In this document: positions 8,844 to 17,444 of the stretch, one piece after another
Position numbering within the stretch: position 1 is the stretch's first letter
Layout of the letters: every line of letters begins with the position of its first letter
Source of the DNA: Fen-1038 sp042408355
GTDB taxonomy: Bacteria; Chloroflexota; Anaerolineae; Anaerolineales; Villigracilaceae
Direction: 5' to 3'
Length of the DNA stretch: 64,000 nt
NCBI GenBank assembly: GCA_042408355.1
Contig: JBHORD010000016.1
Coordinates: 15,956-79,955 of the forward strand
Notes under the pieces: generated by a model
The model's database searches: none
Told to the model about the DNA's origin: nothing
Seen by the model: only the letters and a program-made list of their open reading frames with translations
Translations under genes and position numbers: made by a program

Positions 8844-9917
8844 ATGTCAACAAAACCACGCGCCCGCGATCTGGGCATCCAGTTCGAAGGAACGCCCGGC
8901 CCGCTCAATTCCATCACCGATCTGGATGGAATCGAAGTCGGATACGCCACCCTCATTGAAAATCAGGATGTCCGCACGGGCGTGACCGTCATTCATCCGC
9001 GCGGCAAGCGCAATCATGACCCTGTTTATGCGGGATATTTTTCGTTTAACGGCAATGGCGAAGTCACCGGCGCGGCATGGATTGAGGAAGGCGGATTTCT
9101 CGAAGGACCGATCGGCATCACCAACACGCACAGCGTCGGCATCGTTCGCGACACGATCATCGAGTGGCAGGTCAAACAAGGCGCCATCTTCCAAAAATGG
9201 TCGTGCCCTGTGGTCGGCGAGACGGCCGACGGCTGGCTCAATGACATGAACGGATTCCACATCAAAGCCGGGCACGTCTGGCAGGCTTTGGAATCTGCAG
9301 CGCCGGGCAGGATTGCCGAGGGCAACGTCGGCGGCGGCACGGGAATGGTTTGTTACGAATTCAAAGGCGGGACGGGAACCGCCTCGCGCAAACTTCCCGA
9401 CAAATTTGGAGGCTGGACAGTCGGCGCGCTCGTGCAGGCCAACTTTGGACGCCGCCATCAATTGACCGTCAGCGGCGTGCCCGTTGGGAAACATCTCACA
9501 TCGGACGCGTCCTTCACAAGCGGCGAGAATCCGTTTCGTCAGGATGATGGTTCGCTGATTGTTGTCATCGCCACCGACGCGCCGTTGCTGCCGCATCAAC
9601 TCAAACGGTTAGCAAAGCGCGCCACGATCGGAATGTCGCGCACCGGCTCGCTCGGCGGAAACGGCAGCGGCGACATCTTCCTCGCCTTTTCAACGGCTAA
9701 CCGCGGCGCGGCCAATCCGCCATCCGGCGTCGCCGAGATACAGGCGTTATCCAACGAACATATTGATCCGCTGTTATCTGCGTCCGCGTATGCGACCGAG
9801 GAGGCGATCCTTAACGCATTGATCGCCGCCGAAACCATGACCGGCCGCGGCGGTCTCACCGTTCAAGCCCTGCCGCAGGACGAATTACAAAGCATAATGA
9901 AACAATATGGCCGCTGA
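8844..9917 (+). CDS. P1-family (DmpA/BapA-like) N-terminal-nucleophile aminopeptidase
   Basis: A 357-residue protein of peptidase family S58. The nucleophile is expected at Ser237 in DDGSLIVVIATDAP: it leaves a chain of about 120 residues, as in DmpA, and the precursor would cleave itself between Gly236 and Ser237. The conserved ITNTHSVGIVRD, NVGGGTGMVCYEFKGG and GNGSGDIFLAFST blocks are all present. Family members release N-terminal D- or beta-amino acids; natural substrates are mostly unknown. AGGAGG lies 7 nt before the ATG at 8844; an overlapping ATG at 8840 is out of frame. Stand-alone gene; no signal peptide seen. Confidence 0.9.
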   Translation: MSTKPRARDLGIQFEGTPGPLNSITDLDGIEVGYATLIENQDVRTGVTVIHPRGKRNHDPVYAGYFSFNGNGEVTGAAWIEEGGFLEGPIGITNTHSVGIVRDTIIEWQVKQGAIFQKWSCPVVGETADGWLNDMNGFHIKAGHVWQALESAAPGRIAEGNVGGGTGMVCYEFKGGTGTASRKLPDKFGGWTVGALVQANFGRRHQLTVSGVPVGKHLTSDASFTSGENPFRQDDGSLIVVIATDAPLLPHQLKRLAKRATIGMSRTGSLGGNGSGDIFLAFSTANRGAANPPSGVAEIQALSNEHIDPLLSASAYATEEAILNALIAAETMTGRGGLTVQALPQDELQSIMKQYGR

Positions 9918-9954
9918 GAATTTCGCGCCCATGTCCCTCCTTTACTCTTTGCGA

Positions 9955-10016
9955 GTGATGTTACGCAGTTTTTCCGCCGCGCGGCATCCCTGTCGCCTAA
10001 AAGCGCAGGATATGGC
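9955..10016 (+). repeat. Dispersed ~90-bp intergenic repeat, degenerate copy A
   Basis: It begins GTGATGTTACGCAGTTTT and continues with GCGCGGC..CCTGTCGCCTAAAAGCGC, matching the reverse complement of the copy at 14801-14890 with scattered differences; the copy at 27084-27168 is the third. It lies in the 375-base gene-free stretch 9918-10292. Confidence 0.55.
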
Positions 10017-10041
10017 AAATTTACAAATTAATCCAACAATA

Positions 10042-10072
10042 GCATAGCGCGAAATTTATTTCGCCGTTATGC
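10042..10072. repeat. Imperfect palindrome next to repeat copy A
   Basis: GCATAGCGCGAAAT (10042-10055) pairs with the reverse complement 10058-10072 except for one inserted base. It contains the TAGCGCGA-ATTTAT string also found in copy B, so it may be a detached arm of the same repeat family. The rest of 10073-10240 shows nothing recognisable. Confidence 0.35.
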
Positions 10073-10241
10073 GCGCTCCAATTGTGAGGTGCGGCATGCC
10101 TCCCTTTGGGGACGATGCGCCGCGGCACATAGGCCCATTCCGGATTGTTGGAATAATTCGGAAAAACGCAAAATCCCGCGCGGCCGCGAAGGTGAGTTTG
10201 TGAAACAATCACAGCCAGAATCACGGAAGACATAAAACAAA

Positions 10242-10267
10242 GCAGGAGGCAACTCATAGCCTCCTGC
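10242..10267 (-). terminator. Rho-independent terminator of folD
   Basis: Perfect 9-bp stem GCAGGAGGC/GCCTCCTGC with an 8-base loop; on the minus strand it is followed by TTTGTTTT. It lies 25 nt after the folD stop. Confidence 0.8.
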
Positions 10268-10292
10268 CCGACCAGCCGCTGTTTTTGCGTCC

Positions 10293-11171
10293 TTACCGGT
10301 CATGAATCTCCGCGGCGCGCAATGTGTTCTTCATCAACATCGCAATCGTCATCGGACCGACGCCGCCGGGGACGGGGGTGATCAAGCCCGCCACTTCCTT
10401 TGCTTCATTGAAGTTCACATCGCCGACCAAACGATGTCCGCTCTTTTTGGTCGCATCGGGAACGGAATTGATGCCAACGTCAATGACCGCCGCGCCGGGC
10501 TTGATCCAATCGCCGCGCACAAATTCGGTTTTGCCGATGGCCGCGATCAGAATATCAGCCTGGCGAACCGCGCCCGCGATATCCCTGGTGCGCGAGTGAC
10601 AAACCGTGACCGTTGCATTCTTCCCAATCAACAATAATGCCGCCGGCATGCCGACGATATTCGAGCGCCCCAGCACCACGGCATTCGCGCCCTCGATTTT
10701 CACGCCGGACTTTTCCAAAAGATAAATGCAACCGTAGGGCGTACATGGAACGAATAAAGGTTCGCGTCCTTTCTGAGCCAATCGTCCGATGTTGATCGGC
10801 GAGAAACCGTCCACATCCTTTTCAATGCTGATCAATTGCAGAACACGTTCTTCATTCAAGTGCGACGGCAATGGCAATTGAACCAAAATTCCATGAACCG
10901 ATTTGTCGTCGTTCAGACTCTTGATTAATTTTTCCAATTCCTCCTGGCTGACATCCGCCGGCAGATGGTGGTTGACGGAACCCATCCCCAGTTCCGCACA
11001 AGCCTTTTGCTTGGACGAGACATACGCCGCCGAATCGGGGCGGTCGCCGACCAGCACCGTTGCCAGAGTCGGTTTGGGTTTGCCAGCCGCAATTCGCTGG
11101 GCAACCGCCGCCGCCACTTCCTCGCGCACCTGCTGCGCGATCATTTTCCCATCAATCAATTGAGCCGTCAT
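10293..11171 (-). CDS. folD: Methylenetetrahydrofolate dehydrogenase/cyclohydrolase
   Basis: A 292-residue bifunctional enzyme that oxidises 5,10-methylene-THF to methenyl-THF with NADP and hydrolyses it to 10-formyl-THF in the cytosol. Family blocks are all visible: YVSSKQKACAELG with the catalytic Lys, GILVQLPLPSHL, PCTPYGCIYLL, the dinucleotide site VVLGRSNIVGMPAALLL, and the C-terminal GGVGPMTIAMLMKNTL. GGAG is 6 nt before the ATG. With formate-THF ligase at 27201 it completes the formate/methylene-THF interconversion. Monocistronic, closed by the terminator at 10242. Confidence 0.97.
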   Translation of the reverse strand: MTAQLIDGKMIAQQVREEVAAAVAQRIAAGKPKPTLATVLVGDRPDSAAYVSSKQKACAELGMGSVNHHLPADVSQEELEKLIKSLNDDKSVHGILVQLPLPSHLNEERVLQLISIEKDVDGFSPINIGRLAQKGREPLFVPCTPYGCIYLLEKSGVKIEGANAVVLGRSNIVGMPAALLLIGKNATVTVCHSRTRDIAGAVRQADILIAAIGKTEFVRGDWIKPGAAVIDVGINSVPDATKKSGHRLVGDVNFNEAKEVAGLITPVPGGVGPMTIAMLMKNTLRAAEIHDR

Positions 11172-11247
11172 GTTTGCTCCTTTTTGAAATTCTGTGAAAG
11201 ACTGCGCGCGTATTATACAATCGCCCCCTCTTCTTCAAAAGTGATAC

Positions 11248-12534
11248 TCATCCCGACTTGCAGATTACTCCCTGCAATCCTTCCGCGCTCAGTTCGTTCA
11301 ATTCAACAGAATTGATTTCATTCCAACGCGGCGACGGCGCAATTGCGCTCACGCGTAAATAATTTCCGGTCAGACCTTCCATTTGCCAGCCGCGTTCATC
11401 GTACTGCGACGCCGATTCCCACAAAACGGACAGCGTCCTGCCGAGGAATTTTTGACGATAGGATTTCGCCGACTCTGCAAGCGCCTTCTGCAAAATGTGA
11501 TTCCGTTCTTTCCGGACCTCGGGCCGGACCTGCTCTTTCATCCGGGCGGCTCCCGTCCCGGGGCGCGGCGAATAGGTGAAGACATGCCCGCCCGCGAAGT
11601 TCATCTCGCGGACGAAGTCCAGCGACTCGGCAAACTCGGATTCCGTTTCGCCGGGGAAGCCCGCGATGAGGTCGGTCGTGATGGCGGCATCCGGCATGAT
11701 TTGACGCGCCGCCGCCGCAAGGTCCCGGAAGGAAGCGGGAGTCGTCTTGCGCGCCATGCGCTTGAGCGTCGCGGCGCATCCGCTTTGCAACGGCAGATGA
11801 AGATGCTGACATAAACGCGAATCGTCCCAAAGCGCGAAGAAGTCCGCATCCAAATCCCACGGCTCAAGCGATGACAGCCGCAAACGCTTGACATCTGTAT
11901 CGCGCAAAATCGCTTGGATAAGATCACGCAGATGTAAATCAAAATCTTGTCCCCACGAGCCGAGATGGACTCCGGTCAAAACGATTTCTTTTGCGCCGCC
12001 GTTCAATGCGGATTGAATGTCCAGAGTCACGTCTGCAATCGAACGGCTTCGTCCCGCGCCGCGCGCAATTGTGGTAATGCAAAACGTGCAATGATTGTCA
12101 CAGCCGTCCTGCACTTTGATAAAGGCGCGCGTGCGGCGACGCAGGCCGGGCAAAGGGATTCGGTTTAAAGGTTCGAGGTTGAAAAGTTCAGGGTTCGAAG
12201 TCTGAATGTTTAAAGTTTCGGCAACAAGATTATCTTTGTTATCGTTGGATACAACCCGCGAAACATTCGGAAGGTTTTTTGCCTCGTTCGGTTGGAGCGT
12301 GACCCAGCAGCCGGTGGCGACGATTTCATTCACGCCCATGCGCGCAATCTGACGAATCTTGCCGCGCGAATCAGACGCGGCTTCGGCTGTGACCGCGCAT
12401 GTGTTGACTACGGCCATATCCGCGCTTTCGGCCGCGCCGACAATCTCATGTCCTGCGGCGCGGAATTGCCGCGCCATCATTTCGATTTCGCTTTGATTGA
12501 GTCTGCAACCGACGGTCTCCAGATAAATCTTCAT
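11248..12534 (-). CDS. mtaB: tRNA methylthiotransferase MtaB-like (radical SAM)
   Basis: About 428 residues with the three-part layout of the methylthiotransferases: N-terminal UPF0004 domain (YLETVGCRLNQSE, NTCAVTAEA, ATGCWV, supplying the Cys ligands of the auxiliary cluster), radical SAM core with CDNHCTFC, and a degenerate TRAM-like C-terminus. MtaB converts t6A37 to ms2t6A37 in tRNAs reading ANN codons. The CRLNQSE motif and lengths fit MtaB better than MiaB or RimO. The ATG at 12534 matches the family start; an in-frame GTG 12 nt earlier is an alternative. Confidence 0.88.
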   Translation of the reverse strand: MKIYLETVGCRLNQSEIEMMARQFRAAGHEIVGAAESADMAVVNTCAVTAEAASDSRGKIRQIARMGVNEIVATGCWVTLQPNEAKNLPNVSRVVSNDNKDNLVAETLNIQTSNPELFNLEPLNRIPLPGLRRRTRAFIKVQDGCDNHCTFCITTIARGAGRSRSIADVTLDIQSALNGGAKEIVLTGVHLGSWGQDFDLHLRDLIQAILRDTDVKRLRLSSLEPWDLDADFFALWDDSRLCQHLHLPLQSGCAATLKRMARKTTPASFRDLAAAARQIMPDAAITTDLIAGFPGETESEFAESLDFVREMNFAGGHVFTYSPRPGTGAARMKEQVRPEVRKERNHILQKALAESAKSYRQKFLGRTLSVLWESASQYDERGWQMEGLTGNYLRVSAIAPSPRWNEINSVELNELSAEGLQGVICKSG

Positions 12535-12552
12535 GTCGCCAATCACTGCCTT

Positions 12553-13209
12553 CTACGGCTGTACCACAACAAAATTATCAAAGACAACATCCACGCCGGG
12601 CTGGTCGAACGTTCCTGCCAATAACCCAACGTCGCCATGAGTCAAATTTGAGTCGTGAACCTGCGCCAGTTGAAAACCGTTCGCGTAAAACGTCAGCGTA
12701 TCGCCGCGGCAATCGGCGCGCAGATGATTGATACTTGCGCCGGGCTTGATTTTGTCGCTGTATTGCATTTGCTCCTGACCAAGCAGCGTGGCCTGGCCCC
12801 TGGTAAAGAGACCCATGCCGTAATAGCCGTCACTGCTGATGAGAAAGAAATAATAATCCCTGCCATCAGAGCGGCAAATCAAGCCGATGCGATTCTCGTC
12901 CGGGCCGCCCAGTTTGCCGGCGTCAACTTCGATGCGAACGTTGCTGAAATCTTTATGCGGCGTGGACCAGAAATTCGTCTGCCGCGCGTTGACCATTATG
13001 CGGTAGGCGCCGCCATCGTAGTCCATGATACCTTCGGCGTACTTCGTCCGATCCCAGCCGGAAGTTGGCGACGAAAAATCGTCCTTGAAAAGGACCGCGC
13101 CGGATGGCGCGGAAGAAGACGGCGATTGGGTAAACGAGGGAATTGCACAGGCGAAGAAAGCCAGCGACAAAACACAAAACGCAAAGTATAAGCGCCGATG
13201 TGATCGCAT
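12553..13209 (-). CDS. Exported protein with a concanavalin-like (DUF1080/LamG-type) domain
   Basis: 218 residues. Residues 1-28 form a signal peptide with a Cys at position 21 that makes a poor lipobox (FFAC), so it may be a lipoprotein or simply secreted. From about residue 43 the pattern DDFS...GW...GAYRIMV, RIEVDAGKL, NRIGLICR and FDNFVV is that of beta-sandwich domains common in Chloroflexota surface proteins, often near sugar or cell-wall functions. No catalytic residues can be named. On the minus strand TAAAAT ends 6 nt before the ATG with CTGACC 17 nt further up, so the mRNA is probably leaderless. Divergent from the LCP gene at 13340. Confidence 0.65.
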   Translation of the reverse strand: MRSHRRLYFAFCVLSLAFFACAIPSFTQSPSSSAPSGAVLFKDDFSSPTSGWDRTKYAEGIMDYDGGAYRIMVNARQTNFWSTPHKDFSNVRIEVDAGKLGGPDENRIGLICRSDGRDYYFFLISSDGYYGMGLFTRGQATLLGQEQMQYSDKIKPGASINHLRADCRGDTLTFYANGFQLAQVHDSNLTHGDVGLLAGTFDQPGVDVVFDNFVVVQP

Positions 13210-13339
13210 TATTCGATTTTATCATGGCGTTCCTTATCGGTCAGCACGCAAAAAAGCCGGCATGAGTCCATCTCATTTTTGCTGGCGCCCGGAATCAAAA
13301 CGTCAAAGAGGGACTAAAATTATCTGTGGATTGAGTCAG

Positions 13340-14797
13340 ATGATGAAACTGCCTTCGATAGCTTCGCGCAGACTGGCCGGTTTGATACTTTTCTGGAGTA
13401 TCGTCCTTGCCGCAAGCGCGGCGATATTTATCTACACGCGCGGTTTTATCGCCTGCTGGAGCATCACTTCATTGCCGGGCATTCCGCCTTCGATCTGCCG
13501 GAACACAGTCCAGACTCTCGGCGAAACACCGATCCCGATTCAAGGCACGGAGGCGGCAAATTTGCCTCCGGCGCCAAACCCCGCCCCCGCGCTGGAAGCT
13601 GCTCAATGGGACGGCGCAAGTCGAATCAATATTGTTTTTTTCGGACTGCGTTCCAGCGGCGCGGACATCAGCGGGCCGAATTGCCCCGCCTGTACCGACA
13701 CAATTATTCTTTTCACGGTGGACCCGGTTTCAAAATCTGCCGCGATGATCTCCATTCCGCGCGACATGTACGTGAACATTCCCGGTTTTGGTTACAGCCG
13801 GATCAACACAGCCTGGACAACCGGCGAGGCGGCGAAATTGCCCGGCGGCGGGCCAGGGCTGGCGATGAAAACCGTATCGCAATTTCTCGGAGTGCCGGTT
13901 CAATATTATGTGAACGTTGATTTCAATACGTTCGTCTCTGCCATTAATACCATCGGCGGCGTGGACGTATACGTCAATCAAAAATTGATTTTAGACCCGT
14001 TGGGCGCCGGTCTCGATCATGTGGTGATTACCTGTTGCGGGATGCGCCATCTAAATGGACAACAGGCGTTAGCCTACGCCCGGACGCGCGACGCCAGTCA
14101 GGGCGCAACATACGATGATATTGGCCGCGCCCAGCGTCAACAGCAAATCATCCTGGCGGCGCGCGATAAGATTTTCAGCCCCGGCTATTTCCCCACATTC
14201 ATCGCCAAGGCTCCGACGTTGTATAAAGAATTCTCCGCCGGCGTCCATACAAACCTGACTTTCGATGAAGCGGTCAAACTGGCTTATCTTGTCAACGAGA
14301 TTCCCCGCAGTCGAATCACAAGCGCCGTGATTGATTACTCCATGATCACGATTGCAAACGTCACCCTCGCCGGACAGCCCGCCTCGGTGTTTGTCCCGAT
14401 CCCCGATAAGATTCAAATTCTGATAAATCAAATATTCCTTCAGGGCGGATTGGCCAGCCCGATGGCGCAGGGGGATCCGAAGCAATTGATGCAGGCTGAC
14501 GACGCCCGGATCCGCGTTTTGAACGGAAGCGGCGCGCCTCAATTGGATGCGCGTTCCGCAAATTTCCTGATTGCGCAGGGCATGCACGTGATTGGGATCG
14601 GCAATGCGCCTCAACTCTATTCTCAAACCACAATCGTCGTTTACGCCCCAAAATTGTACGCACTCCGATATTTGATCAGCACATTCGGAATCGCCAACAA
14701 CAACCAAATCATCATCAAAAACGATCCCTCCTCGGATGCCGACATTACCATCATTCTGGGAAGCAATTGGATCCACAAATTACCAGCCGGTTATTAA
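13340..14797 (+). CDS. LytR-CpsA-Psr (LCP) family cell-envelope protein
   Basis: About 485 residues. One membrane anchor (ca. 11-33, LILFWSIVLAASAAIFIYTRG) leads to a Pro/Ala-rich linker and the LCP catalytic domain with its marks: GADISGPNCPACTDTIILFTVDP, SIPRDMYVNIPGFGYSRINTAW, GVDVYVNQ and ALAYARTRD. A C-terminal LytR_C domain (IRVLNGSGAPQLDARSANFL) follows. LCP enzymes transfer lipid-linked glycans to the cell wall or other acceptors outside the membrane. The Met pair at 13340/13343 is chosen because the longer frame runs antisense through the neighbouring gene and has no ribosome site; the start remains uncertain. Confidence 0.85.
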   Translation: MMKLPSIASRRLAGLILFWSIVLAASAAIFIYTRGFIACWSITSLPGIPPSICRNTVQTLGETPIPIQGTEAANLPPAPNPAPALEAAQWDGASRINIVFFGLRSSGADISGPNCPACTDTIILFTVDPVSKSAAMISIPRDMYVNIPGFGYSRINTAWTTGEAAKLPGGGPGLAMKTVSQFLGVPVQYYVNVDFNTFVSAINTIGGVDVYVNQKLILDPLGAGLDHVVITCCGMRHLNGQQALAYARTRDASQGATYDDIGRAQRQQQIILAARDKIFSPGYFPTFIAKAPTLYKEFSAGVHTNLTFDEAVKLAYLVNEIPRSRITSAVIDYSMITIANVTLAGQPASVFVPIPDKIQILINQIFLQGGLASPMAQGDPKQLMQADDARIRVLNGSGAPQLDARSANFLIAQGMHVIGIGNAPQLYSQTTIVVYAPKLYALRYLISTFGIANNNQIIIKNDPSSDADITIILGSNWIHKLPAGY

Positions 14798-14800
14798 TAA

Positions 14801-14890
14801 CTCACCTTACGCAGTAGCGCGAGATTTATCCCGCACTTTCAGGCGGCATGAACGCCGCGCTACAGGGAAAACTGCGTAACATCAGTTAAT
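14801..14890 (-). repeat. Dispersed ~90-bp intergenic repeat, copy B
   Basis: On the minus strand it reads AACTGATGTTACGCAGTTTT, then GCCGCCTGAAAGTGCGGGAT and ATCTCGCGCTAC, lining up along its length with copy C (27084-27168) and in part with copy A (9955-10016). It contains its own inverted repeat (TAGCGCG.../...CGCGCTA), so the transcript can fold. No ORF. Confidence 0.65.
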
Positions 14891-15290
14891 AAAATTTCAT
14901 TGGGGGGAGAGAACGAAGCCAGAAAAGAACTGCCTGATCTGATTTCATAAACATGGCTCTACCGTTTTTAGCGGGAAAACTATTTTCAACCATGTACGCT
15001 TCGACACGGCCTCGCCAGTCAATGCAAGTTTTCGCGGTCAGACTCTTTCGCGTCAATTACGGAAAAGCCATAAAAATTCAACCGCCGCCAACACAATCTG
15101 CATACGCTTTTTTCATCTGCCTGAAAGATCGGCGTTGCAAAATCAGGGTTGTATGAGGAACAAAATCGGCCTTGAATTCGTCAATGATTTATCCCTCTCG
15201 AAACTGCATAACAAAATCATAACAGTACCAAGGGGGGATGCATCTTTTGACGTTGAGAATCGTTATAACAATTAAAGAAAGGAGGAGCTT
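14891..15290. other. Gene-free stretch upstream of the small ORF
   Basis: About 400 bases with no convincing gene. The one 67-codon frame (14953-15156) has no ribosome site, odd composition and no recognisable motif. A TTGACG at 15247 and a TATAAC at 15264 occur, but with only 11 nt between them, so the promoter of the small gene at 15291 is not resolved. Confidence 0.4.
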
Positions 15291-15410
15291 ATGTTTATGT
15301 TCGCCATCATTATCCTGCTCTTGTTCCTCGCCCTCTCCGGCGCGGACCTGCTCGTCGAGAATATCAACCCGGACGAGTTGAGCAACATGGGCGTCGAGAA
15401 AAAATCATGA
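15291..15410 (+). CDS. Small 39-residue membrane protein
   Basis: Below the usual size cut-off but well supported: AAAGGAGGAGCTT precedes the ATG with an ideal ribosome site, the frame ends in TGA at 15410, and a strong terminator follows 22 nt later. Residues 1-18 form one hydrophobic helix (MFMFAIIILLLFLALSGADL) with no preceding charge; an acidic, soluble tail of about 20 residues ends in EKKS. It could be a single-span regulator of a membrane complex or a toxin-like peptide; no antisense RNA or antitoxin gene was seen, so I assign no function. Confidence 0.65.
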   Translation: MFMFAIIILLLFLALSGADLLVENINPDELSNMGVEKKS

Positions 15411-15432
15411 TGGACGACATCCACCCCCCCTG

Positions 15433-15472
15433 GCCCGTTGGATCGGCATCACGCATCCGACGGGCATTTTTA
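15433..15472 (+). terminator. Rho-independent terminator of the small ORF
   Basis: GCCCGTTGGAT (15433-15443) pairs with ATCCGACGGGC (15455-15465) with one G-U pair, followed by ATTTTTAT. It isolates the small gene from the acyl-CoA dehydrogenase operon. Confidence 0.85.
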
Positions 15473-15485
15473 TTCCCGAAATTCC

Positions 15486-15526
15486 CTACCGAACGGTCGG
15501 TAGAATTGGCTGATTTGCGATATAAT
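15486..15526 (+). promoter_or_regulatory. Promoter with overlapping PfmR/TetR-type operator
   Basis: CTACCGA-ACGG-TCGGTAG (15486-15503) is a perfect palindrome with 7-bp arms, close to the TACCGACCGNTNGGTN consensus reported for the TetR regulator PfmR of Thermus, which controls fatty-acid and phenylacetate genes. TATAAT follows at 15521-15526, and the hexamer 17 nt before it falls inside the palindrome, so a bound repressor would block RNA polymerase. The regulator is not encoded in this window. Confidence 0.65.
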
Positions 15527-15551
15527 ACACAAAATTTTTTGGGAGCCTTGC

Positions 15552-16760
15552 ATGGACTTCGCCCTTTCACCCGAACATCAAATGACCCAAAAGATGGTAC
15601 GCGACTTTTCACAGAAGGAAGTCGCGCCGGTCATCAAAGAACACGACCGCAAACAGGAACCGATTCCGTGGGTGCTCAAACGCATGGGCGAACTCGGCAT
15701 CCTGGGATTGCCCTTCCCCGTCCGTTACGGCGGAGGAGGCATGGACTATCTTTCGCTCGGCCTCGCCTGCGAGGAACTCGAAGCCGTAGACACGCACCTG
15801 CGCGTGATTATGTCGGTTCATACCGGCCTTTGCGCCATGACGCTGTTTCAATGGGGCTCGGAGTCGCAAAAGCAGAAGTTCCTCGTGCCGCTGGCAAAAG
15901 GCGAGAAGATTGGATGCGGCGCTTTTACGGAACCCGGCATGGGGTCCGATGTGGCTGCGATGCGGACATCCGCCAAACGCGACGGCGACTTCTACATCCT
16001 GAACGGCGAAAAGATGTGGATCTCGCTGGCGTCCAAAGCGGACCTCGTGATGGTCACCGTTAAAACAAATCCATCTGCCCGAAAAGCATCGGACGGACTC
16101 TCAACTTTCATCGTTGACCTTTCCTCGCCCGGCGTGAGGCGCGGCGACATTCATGGCAAACTCGGCGTGCGCGCCGGTGTAACCGGTTGGATTTCATTTC
16201 AAGACGTGAAAGTGCCGCTTGAAAATCGAATCGGCGAAGAAGGCGAGGGATTCAAAATTACGATGTCCGCCTTCGATAACGGACGTTACACCGTGGCGTC
16301 CGGCGCGGCGGGTATCATTCGCGCCTCGCTCGAAGCCAGCGTGAAATACGCCAAGACGCGCACAACGTTTGGCAAGCCGATTGCCGAACATCAACTCATC
16401 CAGGAGAAAATTGCGAAGATGTCGCAGGATTACGAGATTGCGCGGCTTCTTTATTATCAAGTGGGATGGCTGAAGAATCAGGGCAGGCGCTGCACGCGCG
16501 AAACTTCCTTTGCAAAGAAGTTTGCCACCGAGGCATCCTTCAGCGCGGCGAGTGATGCGATTCAAATCCACGGCGCGTACGGCTACAGCGACGAATACGA
16601 GGTGGAACGTTATCTGCGCAACGCCCGCGGCGCAATGATCTATGAAGGCAGTTCCGAAATCCAAACTTTGATTCAGGCCGGTTACGCGCTTAACGAAAGA
16701 TCAGACAAACCTTTGCGCTGCGAATTGCCTGCGTATGATGAAACTTATTGGCAAAAATAA
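15552..16760 (+). CDS. Acyl-CoA dehydrogenase
   Basis: A 402-residue FAD enzyme that introduces the alpha-beta double bond into acyl-CoA and passes electrons to ETF, encoded downstream. Visible: N-terminal helical domain, the middle-domain FAD motif CGAFTEPGMGSDVAAMRTSA, EKMWIS, the RTTFGKPIAEHQLIQ helix, QIHGAYGYSDEYEVERYLRNAR, and catalytic Glu in IYEGSSEIQ. Chain-length or branched-chain specificity cannot be read. GGGAG lies 7 nt before the ATG. The PfmR-like operator at its promoter suggests induction by CoA thioesters. Confidence 0.93.
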   Translation: MDFALSPEHQMTQKMVRDFSQKEVAPVIKEHDRKQEPIPWVLKRMGELGILGLPFPVRYGGGGMDYLSLGLACEELEAVDTHLRVIMSVHTGLCAMTLFQWGSESQKQKFLVPLAKGEKIGCGAFTEPGMGSDVAAMRTSAKRDGDFYILNGEKMWISLASKADLVMVTVKTNPSARKASDGLSTFIVDLSSPGVRRGDIHGKLGVRAGVTGWISFQDVKVPLENRIGEEGEGFKITMSAFDNGRYTVASGAAGIIRASLEASVKYAKTRTTFGKPIAEHQLIQEKIAKMSQDYEIARLLYYQVGWLKNQGRRCTRETSFAKKFATEASFSAASDAIQIHGAYGYSDEYEVERYLRNARGAMIYEGSSEIQTLIQAGYALNERSDKPLRCELPAYDETYWQK

Positions 16761-16841
16761 AAGATTCACAGCGAAGGGCGCAAAGATTTTAGAAAGTTTT
16801 TCTTGGCGTGCTTCACGCTTCAGAAAAGTCAAGGCATATAA

Positions 16842-17444
16842 ATGTTAGATTTTCAGTTGGTTCGGGAAAAGAAAATTACTTTACAAGATTTGGTCAAGGG
16901 CCTGACCAGAGATGACCTGCGCCGCGAACTCAATGAAATGTACGATGAAATCCAGCGGCGAATTTCAAACGCCACCGACGCGGATGTTGCGTTTCAACCC
17001 GTTGACCCGAATGCACACGATATGTTCGCCAAAGAAGGCGAAGCCGGGCTGGCATGGACTCTCGGCCATGTAATCGTGCATTTGACCGCTTCGATGGAAG
17101 AGTCGGCTTCGCTTTCACAGGAACTGGCGCGCGGCGTGGAATTCCACGGACGTTCCCGCTGGGAAGTGCCATTCCGCGAAGTGAAAACAATCGCGTTCTG
17201 CCGCGCGCGGATCGAAGAATCGCGCCGCATGTGCCTCGCCGCGCTCGACATGTGGCCTGACGCGCCGCACATGGAAAACACCTACGTTCCTGCGCCGGGC
17301 CTCCTGCCACACACGCCTGTTTCGAGATTCGCTTCGGGATTGAAACATGCATCCGATCATCTTGAGCAGATCAGTGAGATTTTGCGGCAGGCAAAGGAAG
17401 CAAATCCAAAATTTGAAATCACAAATCAAGGAGTCTCGCATTGA
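16842..17444 (+). CDS. DinB-like metal-binding four-helix protein
   Basis: 200 residues. The His pattern of the DinB/YfiT superfamily is present: GHVIVHLTASMEES near residue 75 and GLKHASDHLEQI near the C-terminus, which would bind one divalent metal in a four-helix bundle. Some relatives are thiol transferases, many are uncharacterised. It ends by overlapping the TTG start of etfB (TTGA), with the etfB ribosome site inside it, so it belongs to the acyl-CoA dehydrogenase-ETF operon. Its role there is unknown. Confidence 0.7.
   Translation: MLDFQLVREKKITLQDLVKGLTRDDLRRELNEMYDEIQRRISNATDADVAFQPVDPNAHDMFAKEGEAGLAWTLGHVIVHLTASMEESASLSQELARGVEFHGRSRWEVPFREVKTIAFCRARIEESRRMCLAALDMWPDAPHMENTYVPAPGLLPHTPVSRFASGLKHASDHLEQISEILRQAKEANPKFEITNQGVSH

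Noticed and set aside
13025..13339. N-terminal extension of the LCP protein
   Set aside because: Runs antisense through the secreted-protein gene, no ribosome site, and the family starts with the membrane anchor.
14953..15156. 67-codon frame in the gap after repeat copy B
   Set aside because: No ribosome site, no motif, composition unlike neighbouring genes.
15247..15269. TTGACG...TATAAC promoter for the small ORF
   Set aside because: Only 11 nt between the hexamers, too short for sigma-70.
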